From contig JADGJG010000168.1 of the NCBI GenBank assembly GCA_027596195.1, forward strand, positions 1 through 34,746: DNA of 34,746 bases, written 5' to 3'. Positions 1 to 9,143 of this stretch are shown here, piece after piece. Both the position numbers and the translations under genes were made by a program. Each line of letters starts with the position of its first letter. Positions within the stretch are counted from its first letter, which is position 1. This DNA comes from Podochytrium sp. JEL0797 (lineage: Eukaryota; Chytridiomycota; Chytridiomycetes; Chytridiales; Chytriomycetaceae). The notes beneath the pieces are model-generated. The model was not told the origin of the DNA. It saw only the letters and a list, made by a program, of their open reading frames with translations, and did no database searches.

Positions 1-62
1 CGCTCGATGTTGTTTACGCTCTTAAGAGACAGGGCCGAACCATTTACGGATTCGGAGGATAA
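1..62 (+). CDS. Histone H4, C-terminal end only (cut by the window edge)
   Basis: The first 62 bases encode the last residues of histone H4, reading LDVVYALKRQGRTIYGFGG and then TAA at 60-62. This tail is nearly invariant in eukaryotes; the usual TLYGFGG ending appears here as TIYGFGG. H4 pairs with H3 in the nucleosome core, and this segment includes the last helix and the C-terminal strand. The start and about 80 residues lie to the left of the window. AATAAA at 115-120 suggests a polyadenylated mRNA, and I see no metazoan-type histone stem-loop. An identical partial copy sits in inverse orientation at the right end. Confidence 0.95.
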   Translation, partial: LDVVYALKRQGRTIYGFGG

Positions 63-114
63 ATGCGATGTGTCTGAGTCGTATTTTAATGTGTATTTCA
101 GATGTCGTTTGATC

Positions 115-120
115 AATAAA
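115..120 (+). promoter_or_regulatory. AATAAA polyadenylation signal of the left H4 gene
   Basis: AATAAA lies 53 bases after the H4 stop codon and is conserved in the inverted copy (complement of 34627-34632). The rest of 63-387 holds no convincing coding sequence; a 65-codon open frame at 211-408 runs into the tRNA and is not credible. Confidence 0.6.
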
Positions 121-387
121 GCAGAGCCTTTTTTAGCATAATGAATTGTTTGTTTCTGTTTCGCTTGTTTGATTGCGTTTCGCTGACAATCGCCGGGTTT
201 CCACCCCCTGATGAGCTCTGAAACCCTCAGTTTTTCCAAAACTGTCGCCCACTCAGGCTCGTCCCTTCCTCTACGTTTCCTTTTCACACACACACCCTTG
301 ACCTTCACACCACTCAACCCGATCACCAAAACTAACTGTGAGAGGAAGTGCTCTGAATATAAGTTGACAGCTCGATTGAACATCCAT

Positions 388-459
388 GACTTCGTGGCGC
401 AACGGTAGCGCGTTCGTCTCCAAAGCGAAAGGTTGCGTGTTCAAATCACGTCGAGGTCA
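388..459 (+). tRNA. tRNA-Trp (anticodon CCA), left copy
   Basis: A 72-nt cloverleaf. The 7-bp acceptor stem pairs GACTTCG with CGAGGTC (one T-G wobble), the D arm is GCGC/GCGC, and the anticodon loop CTCCAAA carries CCA. The T arm contains the B-box-like GTTCAAATC at 439-447, and the discriminator base is A. There is no intron. The gene reads UGG codons as tryptophan. T-runs follow at 460-463 and 467-472 and would end Pol III transcription. An identical tRNA lies inverted at 34278-34349. Confidence 0.96.
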
Positions 460-472
460 TTTTGCGTTTTTT
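460..472 (+). terminator. Pol III T-run terminator after tRNA-Trp
   Basis: Four Ts directly after the discriminator base, then GCG and six Ts. This is the expected arrangement for RNA polymerase III termination. Confidence 0.6.
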
Positions 473-635
473 CCGATTAATTTGGATGGTTTTTGTCTGT
501 GTATTCTTTTTGGAGGTTTTAACTTATCTGGATGTATTTAGTTGAAGATTATTCCTGACTGGAAAGTATTACGAGCGAGTGTGCGATTCCTTGCCAGCGA
601 AAGGCTTGTCCCACGAAAAAAACATTCTTGAAACC

Positions 636-990
636 ATGTCGATGTGAGTCTTTCCCGCCAACGACCCGTTCTCTCCCAGCATCATTGGGACGACACCTCG
701 GCGACGCATTCTGATTCCTTTCACTTAGCACTTGCACCCTCGGAGACATTTTGGAGATCCTCCTCGCCATCTTCTGTTCGCCCATCGCTGTCCTCGTCAA
801 GGAGGGCTGCGGGTGGGACTTCTTCCTCAACATCATCCTGTTCTGCCTCGGAGTCTTGCCAGGTAAAGCAGGGTTGTTCATCCCCTTGGCTTGGTGATCC
901 GGTTTCTGATTCCTTTTTCCAGGAATGGTCCACGCTCTGCTTGTGCTCCAGAACCACCAGCGCCGCGCCGTCCACTACACCGTCGTTTAA
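636..990 (+). CDS. PMP3: PMP3/UPF0057 plasma-membrane proteolipid
   Basis: Three exons, 636-643, 729-862 and 923-990, give 69 residues. The first coding exon is only 8 nt (ATGTCGAT). The product is a small hydrophobic protein with two membrane helices (about residues 9-30 and 36-55). It shows the family hallmarks: an FCSPIAV stretch at the end of helix 1, a KEGCGWDFFLNI loop, and CLGVLPGMVHAL in helix 2. Pmp3 proteins sit in the fungal or plant plasma membrane and affect membrane potential and cation tolerance. Both introns have GT-AG ends with a similar ctgattcctt stretch before the acceptor. AATAAA at 1027-1032 follows the stop. The TatD-like gene begins 58 bases downstream on the same strand. 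Confidence 0.9.
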
Positions 991-1048
991 ATCCTCTTAT
1001 TCGTTCTCCCTTCTTTCCTACGGTGGAATAAAAATCATTCGAAAAAAG

Positions 1049-2020
1049 ATGTGCGAATCCGATCCAAACAACGAAGCTTCCGTTTTCTCACCGCCCCCAC
1101 TTCCGCCCATACCGTATCTTCCCCCAGAAGCATGGTCGCACATCCACGACGTGCACTGCCACGTGATTGAAACCCCATCCACCCTCGCCTCACTTCCAAC
1201 CCTCCAAACCTCCAAGCTCTGGCTCATGGGCACAAAGCCATCCGATTGGCCCCTCATCGAGCAATGCGGAAGCGCTGTTTCCATGGCCACACGCGTGGTG
1301 CAAGCGTTTGGAATTCACCCGTGGTTTGCTCACCAAACCATCGACTCGGGAGAGTCCCTCGCGGCACTACGGATCCTGCTCGATCGCCATCCGGCGTCGT
1401 TTGTTGGTGAGATTGGGCTCGATGGGGTCGCAACGCATCCGGGAACGGCTATGAAATACGATATGACGCAGCAACTCGACTCGTTTCGAAGCCAATGGGC
1501 ACTCGCGGCGGAACTCAAACGGCCCGTGAGTGTGCATGCGGTGGGGTGTTTTGGGAAGCTTGAAGAGTTTTTTGCGGAATGCTTGCGGGATGTGCCTAAG
1601 GACGTGTCGCGGAAGCAACGGGAGAAGCTCAAAAAGGCGGGTCTCGTTGTGGAAGAGGAAGACGAGCATCCGTCCCTTGCGAAATGGCCTCCTGCAATCA
1701 TGTTGCATTCGTACAGCGGATCCGTAGAATCGATTCGGAATATCTCACGATATCCAACGGCTGTCGCGTCGCGCTTCTACTTTTCGTTTTCGCACTTTGT
1801 CAACAGTCGCACGCCGTTTGAACGCATGCGGGAAAAGATACGTGCAGTACCGGATGACAGGATTCTCGTGGAGAGTGATTTGCACAATGTGGAACGCGTC
1901 GATGAGGCGGTAGCGTTGGCCGTGGAGTTGGTGGCGAGAGCGAAAGGGTGGTCGCTGGAGGAGACTGCCGTGAGGACAGGGGCGAATGCCATGCGGTTTT
2001 TGTCGAGGATAGGAAGATAG
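1049..2020 (+). CDS. TatD-family metal-dependent hydrolase (Scn1-like)
   Basis: A 323-residue single-exon protein. I start it at the ATG at 1049, because the open frame further upstream is a shifted reading of PMP3. TatD proteins are TIM-barrel metallo-nucleases. The metal-site motifs appear in order: the HDVHCH N-terminal H-x-H, FGIHPW, catalytic GEIGLD, VSVHAVG, MLHSYSGS and ESDLHN. The length and a charged insertion between the fourth and fifth motifs (KQREKLKKAGLVVEEEDE region) resemble the fungal Scn1 (Cut9-interacting) branch rather than bacterial TatD. The likely role is a DNA/RNA 3'-exonuclease or a related hydrolase; the substrate cannot be read from the sequence. It ends with TAG. 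Confidence 0.88.
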   Translation: MCESDPNNEASVFSPPPLPPIPYLPPEAWSHIHDVHCHVIETPSTLASLPTLQTSKLWLMGTKPSDWPLIEQCGSAVSMATRVVQAFGIHPWFAHQTIDSGESLAALRILLDRHPASFVGEIGLDGVATHPGTAMKYDMTQQLDSFRSQWALAAELKRPVSVHAVGCFGKLEEFFAECLRDVPKDVSRKQREKLKKAGLVVEEEDEHPSLAKWPPAIMLHSYSGSVESIRNISRYPTAVASRFYFSFSHFVNSRTPFERMREKIRAVPDDRILVESDLHNVERVDEAVALAVELVARAKGWSLEETAVRTGANAMRFLSRIGR

Positions 2021-2157
2021 TATCGCTTGTCGAGCTTGTGGTATCACCAGGATTGGGGATCACCTCATTTCGACAATTACAATTTTTGTGCTTCTTAAGA
2101 GCCGACTAAAGAAATGAATTAATTAATTGATTTCATTTATTATTATTTCCCAAAGCA

Positions 2158-2946
2158 ATGTCTTTTGTTGCCAGCCACGCGTACTCTGGACTCGCCGTGC
2201 TGTTCCTGTCGCCGGGCACTGCTTCGAAGACACTTCCGTTTCCGTCCGAAAATGGCCTTGTTCTTTTGTCGCGCCGCCTTTCGTTGCGAAACTCGACGCG
2301 GCGCTGGCTGCGCCGCGCAAAAGTCGCCTTCACAAAAAAAGACGTCGACTTTGCGCTGCTGCCCAGAACCAAAATCCCCGTGGTCCAGTGCCGCGCAGAA
2401 CTCGTCTCTGACTCGCATTTCATCATCAAGCGCCTTGTCAACGACAACGCAATGAAGGACCCCGACGAGTGGCTGGACGCCACAACAAGAGCACACGCCC
2501 ACTTCTTTCGCTTGGCCATCGAGAACTTCATCTATTATCGTTTGGTTTATGAGCGCTGGGTACAAAACTGGCAACACACGAAACAAGAATATTTCAAACC
2601 CCAAATGCCCTGGCTCATTTACCAAATCGTGCCAGACTGGTTGTTCCAGCCAAAAGTCGCTTCCATGTTGCACGCGAACGGCACCTCTCGCTACACGGAA
2701 CCAGAATGGCAAACCATGGAGAAGGAGTTTTGGAAACAAGCATCCGAGATTCTCGACATCAAAAAGTACTTTTTCAGCAACCAACACATGTGTGAGGCAG
2801 ATTTCAGCGCGTTCGGCTTGCTGGTGAACGCGTTGGAGTATCCAGAATTAAACCCCAGCTTGTGAGCGACCGTGAAGCGGTTTCCGAATTTAGTCCAGTT
2901 TGTGGAGGTTGTCAAGAAGGAATTGTATCCCGAGGTTGAATTTTGA
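2158..2946 (+). pseudogene. FAX/metaxin-like GST-fold protein, damaged reading frame
   Basis: The 235-codon frame from ATG 2158 to TGA 2863-2865 resembles the failed-axon-connections (FAX) group of GST-fold proteins. It shows a thioredoxin-like half (KVAFTKKDVDF, KIPVVQC, SDSHFIIKRL) and a helical C-terminal half (RLVYERWVQNWQ to ALEYPELNPSL). Two defects are visible. Around 2270-2315 the homologous residues (PPFVAKLDAAL, equivalent to SPFxxKLExxL) sit in a different frame, flanked by in-frame homology, which suggests two compensating indels. After the TGA the same frame continues with family-like sequence (ATVKRFPNLVQFVE) to a second TGA at 2944-2946. AATAAA follows at 2946-2951. It is either a pseudogene or carries sequencing errors; family assignment is good, integrity is not. 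Confidence 0.7.
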
Positions 2947-2951
2947 ATAAA

Positions 2952-3611
2952 TACTTGTGTTTTGAATTGTTGCAACAACGTGGGGTCCATAATAAGGGGC
3001 CTGTTCTTGTGAGGCCAGGGATTCGAGGTCATCCGACGCGTATTGTTCTTGAGCAAAAGAGAAAAAGGGAACACAATTCTTTTCCAGTCCAAAATCGATT
3101 ATGTAAATGCTCTAAAAGGGTGGGACTTTACCGAGTGTCTTGGGATACCAGTCGACGAATCTGTTGGATTATATGCACTCTTTCTTTCGATATTGACTAT
3201 ATCAGAATTGTAATAGGAGAAGGAAGGGAGAAAAACTCAACCATTACAAGGGGTTTTTTTTATTTACTTTCCAGAAAAGGGTTTTTCAAATTCCACTTGC
3301 TCTATTAAGTTAAATAAATCACATAATTTCTTTCCTTCACAATTTGTGTGTTTCTTATATCCGGCAGTTTGATACATCCAAACACTTCCATTCTCCATTG
3401 TGTAATGAACCTGGTACGCGTATCTTCAGTCGAGGTGCTAGTTCATTTACCAGTATTGAGGTGGAATGTGTGTGTGTGCGTGTGTGCGTGACCTTTGCTG
3501 TGATTTTCGTGACAAAGTTGGCAGAGGAAACGAGAAAACGATTTCTTTTTCGTCGCATTGCCAGTTATCGTGAAGAGAAGCAATCAGCATTAACATTCCA
3601 ATCGATTCCAT
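2952..3611. other. Intergenic stretch, no supported gene
   Basis: About 660 bases between two convergent genes. A plus-strand open frame of 121 codons (2943-3308) has no recognisable features and no good start. A (GT)n/(GTGC) microsatellite lies near 3466-3490. TTTATT near 3258 (AATAAA on the minus strand) could be the poly(A) signal of the next, minus-strand gene. Confidence 0.6.
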
Positions 3612-5042
3612 CTACTTCCTCTCCGCCGCTGCCCCCTCCATTTCCACATCTTGCCCACCCTCCTGCACCATCGCCACCGCATCCCGATTCGCTCGTTGCG
3701 AGAACCCCAATCCGGACCACACACTCTTCCATGGCCCGAACAAACTCCCCAATACACTCTTCCTTTCTTTCCCCACACCCCCACCTTGCTCCTTCTTCAC
3801 AATCCCACCCCTCCCACTCCCCTTCTTGACAACCACCTCCCGCGTCACCTTGACCCTTTGCGGCCACTTCCTGCCTAATCTGCGACACTCTTCCAACGCG
3901 GATTTTACTTTTGTGGCGCCTGATGGCGTTAACGCGGAGGTGTCAAAGGTTCCATCGTGGGGGTCGATTTCGACGGTGAAGATGGAGTCTGTGCGTTTGA
4001 GATGGGTGCGTGGGGGTTGGGTGTAGAGGGAGTCGTCTTCGGTGTTGGAAAGTGTGTCTTGGATGGTAGCGGTGCCGTGGGGAGCGGGGGGGCCGAATTC
4101 GGATTCGAGTTCGGACTTTTGAGTGTCGAGGGGCGTGTATTTTTGGACGTCTTGCATTGGTTCGGTAGTGGAGGGGTCGAGAGATTCGGTGGGGAGTGAT
4201 TCTACGCGTTCGGGAGAATCGGGGGCAGGGAATTCGCAGAGTGGGGAGAATGGGGTGGATGGGATGGATTCTTCGGCTTCCTCCTCGTTATGGTCGTCTG
4301 ACGCGTGAGTTACCGAAACGGGCACGGAATCACGGACGGAATTGATGTTCACATCCTCCTGCGTCTGCGTGCCGTTCGAATCGGTCACGAACACAGAGAC
4401 GTGCGTCGTTCCTTGCACTCGTTCGACAACCATTTCGGCGCGTTCCGTCCCGGGCAACGTCGCATTCATGTCACACTCCTCCTCCCAATCCGAGTCATTC
4501 GCATCATGGAGATTGCTCGCTTCTCCTTTGACGGAACTCGCAACCACTTCCTCTTCCTCGTCCTCACAAACATCGCCGCTCAAATCACTGCTCGCAACCA
4601 CTTCCGAATCCCCCGTTTCAGTGCATGGCTCGGAAGGCGGTGGAGTCGATTCGGCGAGGACTTGGTCACTTATGGGAGCTTCGGGAGTTGCAGATTCGAT
4701 GGGTACGAAGGAGGAGTGATGCGACGCGGAGAGGGGTTCAGTCGGGGTTTCGACAACGAGGAGCGAGTCGATGGAGACTTCTTGGATCGAGACGGGGAGA
4801 GAAGAGGTTTCGAATTCGTCTTGGGTGAGTCTAAAGCATGTTTTGTGTTGAGCGAGACTCGGACAAACAAAAACAACGTGCAGTCGGGTTCACCTCACAA
4901 CACTTGCATCCTTCGGGTTCTTGATCCCACTCGTCTTCAACATGGTAGACACGAGGTGAGCGTCTTCGAGCACCTTGAGTTCGTGCTGGATGGTCGGGGT
5001 TTCATGGTGCGGGTCTTCGGAGGGAAGGTCTTCTGAAAGCAT
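3612..5042 (-). CDS. Acidic, Ser/Thr/Pro-rich protein of unknown function
   Basis: Two exons, 5042-4894 and 4830-3612, give 455 residues. The 63-nt intron has a gtgaac donor and a ctttag acceptor, and joins the exons in frame. I do not recognise the family. The N-terminal 50 residues (TPTIQHELKVLEDAHLVSTM and following) look structured; the rest is disordered and acidic. A basic segment near residue 370 (RRLGRKWPQRVKVTREVVVKK) and a LFGPWKSVW stretch near the C-terminus could bind nucleic acid or a partner; this is inference. No other ATG lies upstream within 270 bases, yet the frame stays open to 5297, so the true start is not certain. TTG-rich antisense frames here are shadows. Confidence 0.6.
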
Positions 5043-5317
5043 GTTTGGGCAGTGGGTTTCGAGGATGCGGAAAGTTGCTTTTGTTTCGATACGGAAGGGC
5101 TCGGCAGAGGATTTGGTGAAGAGGGCGAAGCGGTGGGCGAGGGGGGAGGGCGTCGACGCTGAGGGTCTTTTGTTCGGATTTGAAAATCGAAGCGAATAAA
5201 TGGAAACGCACCAAACGACACGTTCAGACTTCGAGTGGAAAACAAGCCACGCGAAAGGCCGTGTTTGAGCACAAAGGAGACGATGTTCTGTTTTCAATTA
5301 GAAAAGGAGAGAGAGAA

Positions 5318-5623
5318 TCAAGGCTTAGCCACCTCGAGTTCTTTTACAGCTGAAGGAGTGAGCAGCGTGTGTTCTGGCCTAGAAAGTGTTAGGATTTGCT
5401 AGGATTTGCTAGGTTCTGCCAGGCGTGGTTCTCACATGGCGATGGTTGCTTGGACCGCCCACTGGTTGGCGCCGGGTTCGTCGCGACACTCAAACAAGAG
5501 CGTGTGCTGAACATCGCCCTGCCTTGCGTGTAGAGCACGTGGGACAGTGCGTGGTGGCGAGGCCAGACCGTGCGAGGGCAGTTGTCGCGGCGTGGTGGCG
5601 AGAAAGTCGCAATCGGACGCCAT
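5318..5623 (-). CDS. Small conserved-looking protein, 82 residues, unknown
   Basis: Exon 1 (5623-5436) and exon 2 (5378-5318) join across a 57-nt intron with a gtgaga donor, a cctaacac branch-like site and a tttctag acceptor. Splicing converts a frame that would stop at once into one continuing IAMPEHTLLTPSAVKELEVAKP and then TGA. The middle reads HTLLFECRDEPGANQWAVQA, which has the look of a folded small domain, while the first 35 residues are Pro/Arg-rich. No family recognised. The good splice signals and the ATG start support a real gene; the alternative is a chance open frame in GC-rich DNA. Confidence 0.5.
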
Positions 5624-6647
5624 TTTTGTTTCGGACTTTTTTTTAACACGAGATTACGCATGCGCAGTTGTCTTGATTTGAACTGTGTCTATTCCACGGC
5701 GCCAGGAACGCAAGAGTCGACTTTTGCTCCAGAAAGCAAGGGACGAAATCCAATCGTCGTTTTGAAGTTGAAATAATTATTCTACTAGAATCGAGAGCTT
5801 GTTAAACGCATGATGTCGTCTTCTACTAGCCCAATAAAATCTGTCTAGTTTATTCTTGAAGCCTTCTTTCGACAGGCAAGGAGTGTGTTCGGTTTAAACG
5901 GGGTTCAGAAAGTAACGACAAAGGGTTATAATAAAAATGTACACTCACGCGATGCAGTATCGTCGAGACGAAGGTCTTTGAACGCACCAACGGGTAATGC
6001 GAGGGGAAGGAATTGTCGGGGATGAGGAAGGCAACTGGCAGTTGACACATCAAATCGCGGCAAACATGCCTGACGCGCCACGCATAGGATGCCTCGATGG
6101 AAGCCTTTACCTGTATTTTCTATCGTGGCGTTAGAACGAGGAAGTGAAACAGAGAGTGGCAGAGGGGGGCAAAAGGTCAGTTTTTGAGCAATACGCATCC
6201 AAAAAAATAGGAGGCATTCAAACAGGTGACTCAAGTCCGATCCCAACGCCCCTCGAAGGGGTGACTTGGTGAATGTACAGTGCCCACCCTTGCGCGGCGG
6301 TCTTCGAAGTGTGACTCCATCAATTCGAAAAGGGCAAAACACGAGGCAAAATATTTCGTGACTCGTGAGCCCTCCTTCCAGAAGAAAAGCTGAGGCCCTA
6401 TCCGACGCATGTGGGGGATGCGGGGGGACGAGTGACTCGGATGAACTGCTCACGGCAAGGAAATATCCGTTATGTGGGTTACGCATCGAGTCCCAGTTTG
6501 ACAGTACGCCCAAAGCTCGCCCTCGATCCATCATAAAAACCTATTTCGAATTGAATTCTGCCAATCGTTGCTGCCTGGCGTCAAGGCTGATGGAATTACG
6601 AAACGCAAAGTACCAAGCGACCCAAAAAAACGTCCGAAATTTGCATC
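5624..6647. other. Kilobase without a secure gene; minus-strand open frame of 202 codons
   Basis: On the minus strand an open frame with tandem ATGs runs from 6534 to 5926. Its sequence (runs such as LTFCPPLPLSVSLP) does not resemble a known protein. A gtgagtgtac donor-like site follows the residues LRLDDTASR near its end, and AATAAA occurs on the minus strand near 5850, so a spliced transcript ending there is possible. A nested hairpin is visible: CAAGTC at 6232-6237 pairs with GACTTG at 6263-6268, enclosing CCCCT/AGGGG with a 3-nt loop. It could belong to an RNA gene, but I could not match it to snRNA, SRP or RNase P consensus motifs. Confidence 0.35.
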
Positions 6648-9034
6648 ATGTCCTTCTCCTCCGCCGCCACGCACCGCACTTCCAGACTACCCAAAGAACC
6701 CGCCCCCCATCCAAAACCAAAGCCAAAGACACTCACAGTCCCCATCGGCTTGAGCACAAGACCCTCCACAAGCCATTTGAAGCGCCCGTCCGTTTCTTCC
6801 ACGGCTGCCAAACCAACCACCACCACCACCACATCCCGCAGACCCTCCACCACCGCCCCCACTTCCACTTCGACAGCCCCAAAACCAAAACCACCCGTCC
6901 CCTCAAACCCCGCCCCACGCCGCGTCGCCTCCAAAATCGCTGTTGCACCACCCCGTCTCAAACCCGATGCAAAGCCAAAGATATCCACGTGGAGATCCTC
7001 CGAACCAGCAGCAGACGAATTCACCAATTCGTCAAACCTGGCGGATATTCTGAACGCTGAAAATACGCGCGATTTGGATAAGAAGCAGGGGCCTGGTGCA
7101 GCTGCGAGAAGAACCACCACGTTTGCGGGGTCGCAGTCTCGGAATGCTGTACGTTTCTATTTTGCATGTTGAAATTCGGGGGGTTCTAATCAAACTTCTG
7201 GCAGGCCAACACGGAATACTCCAAACCGCTCCTCAAACGCGCCTCCATCTACGCCGGCCCAGTCCGCGTCATTAAAAAAGCAGTACCTGTGCACTCCTCC
7301 GAACCATTACGTTTCGAATCCACAGCGTCGCGTCCTCTTTCGACGGCACAACGAAACCTCGTTGCCACGGATTCCTTCTTTTCTCAACCCACCTTTACCG
7401 CGACCCCCGCTTCGCAACACCCACATTCGTTGCACACTCTCACGGAACAATCTCCGACACAAGAGAATGTCCCTGACTCCGTGATTGCAAACACACTCCC
7501 GCCTCCACAAACGCCAACCCTAAAACCACCACAACGCGTTGCACTCGCGTTCCCACCTCCTTCTCAACCCTCTCCACCACCACTCACATCCTCTCTCCAC
7601 CATCCACTCCTCGTCCCACAACCCCCACAACCCGCGCCTGCATCCATCCTATCCGTTCCGTTCCGTCCACCGCCTTCAGCGACGAAACCATCGATTCTGC
7701 ATACCCCGCGACGTGTCGTGGATAAGTCGCGGTTTGGGATGGATGGGGGGGTGTCGCCTGCCCTCGGTGGAGGTAGTGGTGTGTCGAGTCCCGCTGGTCG
7801 AGTGGGAGGTGGAGGTACACCACGTGCCGTGGTTGGTGTTACAGCGGTGGGAGGTCGGGTAACGGGGGGTAGCTTATTAAGTCGGTTCTCGGAACAAATC
7901 GATTTGTCTGATGAAGAAGAGGAATCAGAGAAGGGCACGCAGCCGTGTGGGTCGAGTTTGTCGATCGAGAAGGGTGCAGTCGTGGTCGGAGGAATCGCGT
8001 TGCCTTCGAGACCCATGTTACCGAACCCGTTTGATGTGTTGGGGATCCCTCAGCCGCTTGGGGTGTTGCAGCGAGGTGGTGGTGGGGGTGGTGGTGGCGG
8101 GATGAAGGGGGTGCCGGATGTGTTTGCTTGTATGGAAGCTGATGGGGTGGAAAAGGAGCAGGGGAAGGTGGGAAGAACGGATGAGGCAGATGCAGCTTCG
8201 GAGAACGATTGGGCTCGCGAAGTGGATTTGACGATGGATGAGTTGGATACGGCGGATGTAGAACAGGCTGTGGAAGTCGAAAAGAATCCGTTCTTGAAGT
8301 CTCCTTGTGTTGGTGCCGGTCGCGGGCCGACGGAGTGGGAGGACAACGCGGTGGAACCGAGTGAAGGAGCGAGCAGCTCTCTCCCCGTGGTGGTTCCAAC
8401 ACTCCACGACTCTTCGCCGTCCGATGACCCTGACACAACCTCCACCTCATTCCTCTGGAAACGTGTATCCCCGAGACGATCGATGCCCACCGCATCCACC
8501 ACGACATCCACCACGACCGCAGAATACCGCGGCGGGATCCGTGCCCAATCCGTTTCCCTCGCCGCAACACCAGTTCCTACTCACTCCGTCTTTTCAAACA
8601 CGTCAGAAACACCCACAGCCATCGCACCCACCCCCTCCACTTCCACCAAAACACAACAAGACCTCGAAGACTTGGAACGTCGGTTCCGTGGAATCTCGAG
8701 CCTCTTGTTGCGCGATTCCACAAGCAGTCGTGCACGTGTGGCGAGTGGTGGCGCGACAGGGTCTTATGAAGGTGCTTCTGCGGAACCCGCATCACTCCGG
8801 TTCAACACTGTTTCCGAGACACCACAGCAATGGGGCCGGGACCGGATTCGGTATGAGATGGAAGGTCTTGAACGCGAGGATTTGATTCTGAGGCGGATGG
8901 GAGGCGGGGATACGGAGCGGGAGGAAGAGGACGTGTCGTTGGATCCGCATTCGATCCGGGCTGAGATTGATGTGTTGGCGGAAGAGGAGCGGAGGCTCGA
9001 GGAAGAGATTTTGCGGATGGGTGAGCGGTTGTGA
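6648..9034 (+). CDS. Large disordered protein with C-terminal coiled coil, unknown
   Basis: Two exons, 6648-7148 and 7205-9034, give 776 residues. The 56-nt intron has a gtacgt donor and a ctggcag acceptor. The first 165 residues are Lys/Pro/Thr-rich and basic. The middle is Pro/Ser-rich and then Gly-rich (a run of nine Gly near residue 435), with an acidic DLSDEEEESEK patch. The last 50 residues are a charged helix (IDVLAEEERRLEEEILRMGERL) likely to form a coiled coil. No enzymatic domain is visible. A basic disordered N-terminus plus a coiled coil suggests a scaffold, cytoskeletal or nuclear adaptor, which is only inference. It ends with TGA; AATAAA at 9083-9088. It converges with the next gene. 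Confidence 0.7.
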
Positions 9035-9082
9035 AGAAAAGAACGAGGACATCTCGGTTTTATTTGTTTGGTGAAAAGGATG

Positions 9083-9088
9083 AATAAA
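9083..9088 (+). promoter_or_regulatory. AATAAA signal in a convergent, overlapping 3' region
   Basis: Plus-strand AATAAA for the gene ending at 9034. The opposite strand has AATAAA at 9058-9063 for the gene ending at 9144. The two signals lie inside each other's 3' UTR, so the two transcripts should overlap tail to tail. Confidence 0.5.
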
Positions 9089-9143
9089 ATAAACAGGGGA
9101 AAAGGGACAAGATAAATAAAATTCGCATGCCGGCACAACAAAT

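Larger units (their letters stand above)
1..461. repeat. Left copy of the window-spanning inverted repeat (H4 3' end + tRNA-Trp)
   Basis: This segment reappears in reverse complement at 34276-34746. The first 99 bases, covering the histone H4 C-terminus, its stop and most of its 3' UTR, are identical; the first mismatch is at base 100. Similarity is lost between roughly 150 and 206, returns at about 207-345 with scattered substitutions and indels, and is complete again over the tRNA. Similarity stops two bases after the tRNA. The repeat probably continues leftwards beyond the window, because the H4 gene is cut by the window edge. The 34 kb between the copies is unique sequence. Confidence 0.95.

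Noticed and set aside
644..1048. N-terminal extension of the TatD-like frame back to 644
   Set aside because: This region is the shifted frame of the PMP3 exons and introns; the ATG at 1049 gives a normal family length.
2863..2865. Reassigned TGA (genetic-code variant)
   Set aside because: Other genes in the window end at TGA with poly(A) signals close behind (for example 9032-9034 and 12615-12617), and the tRNA-Trp is the normal CCA type.
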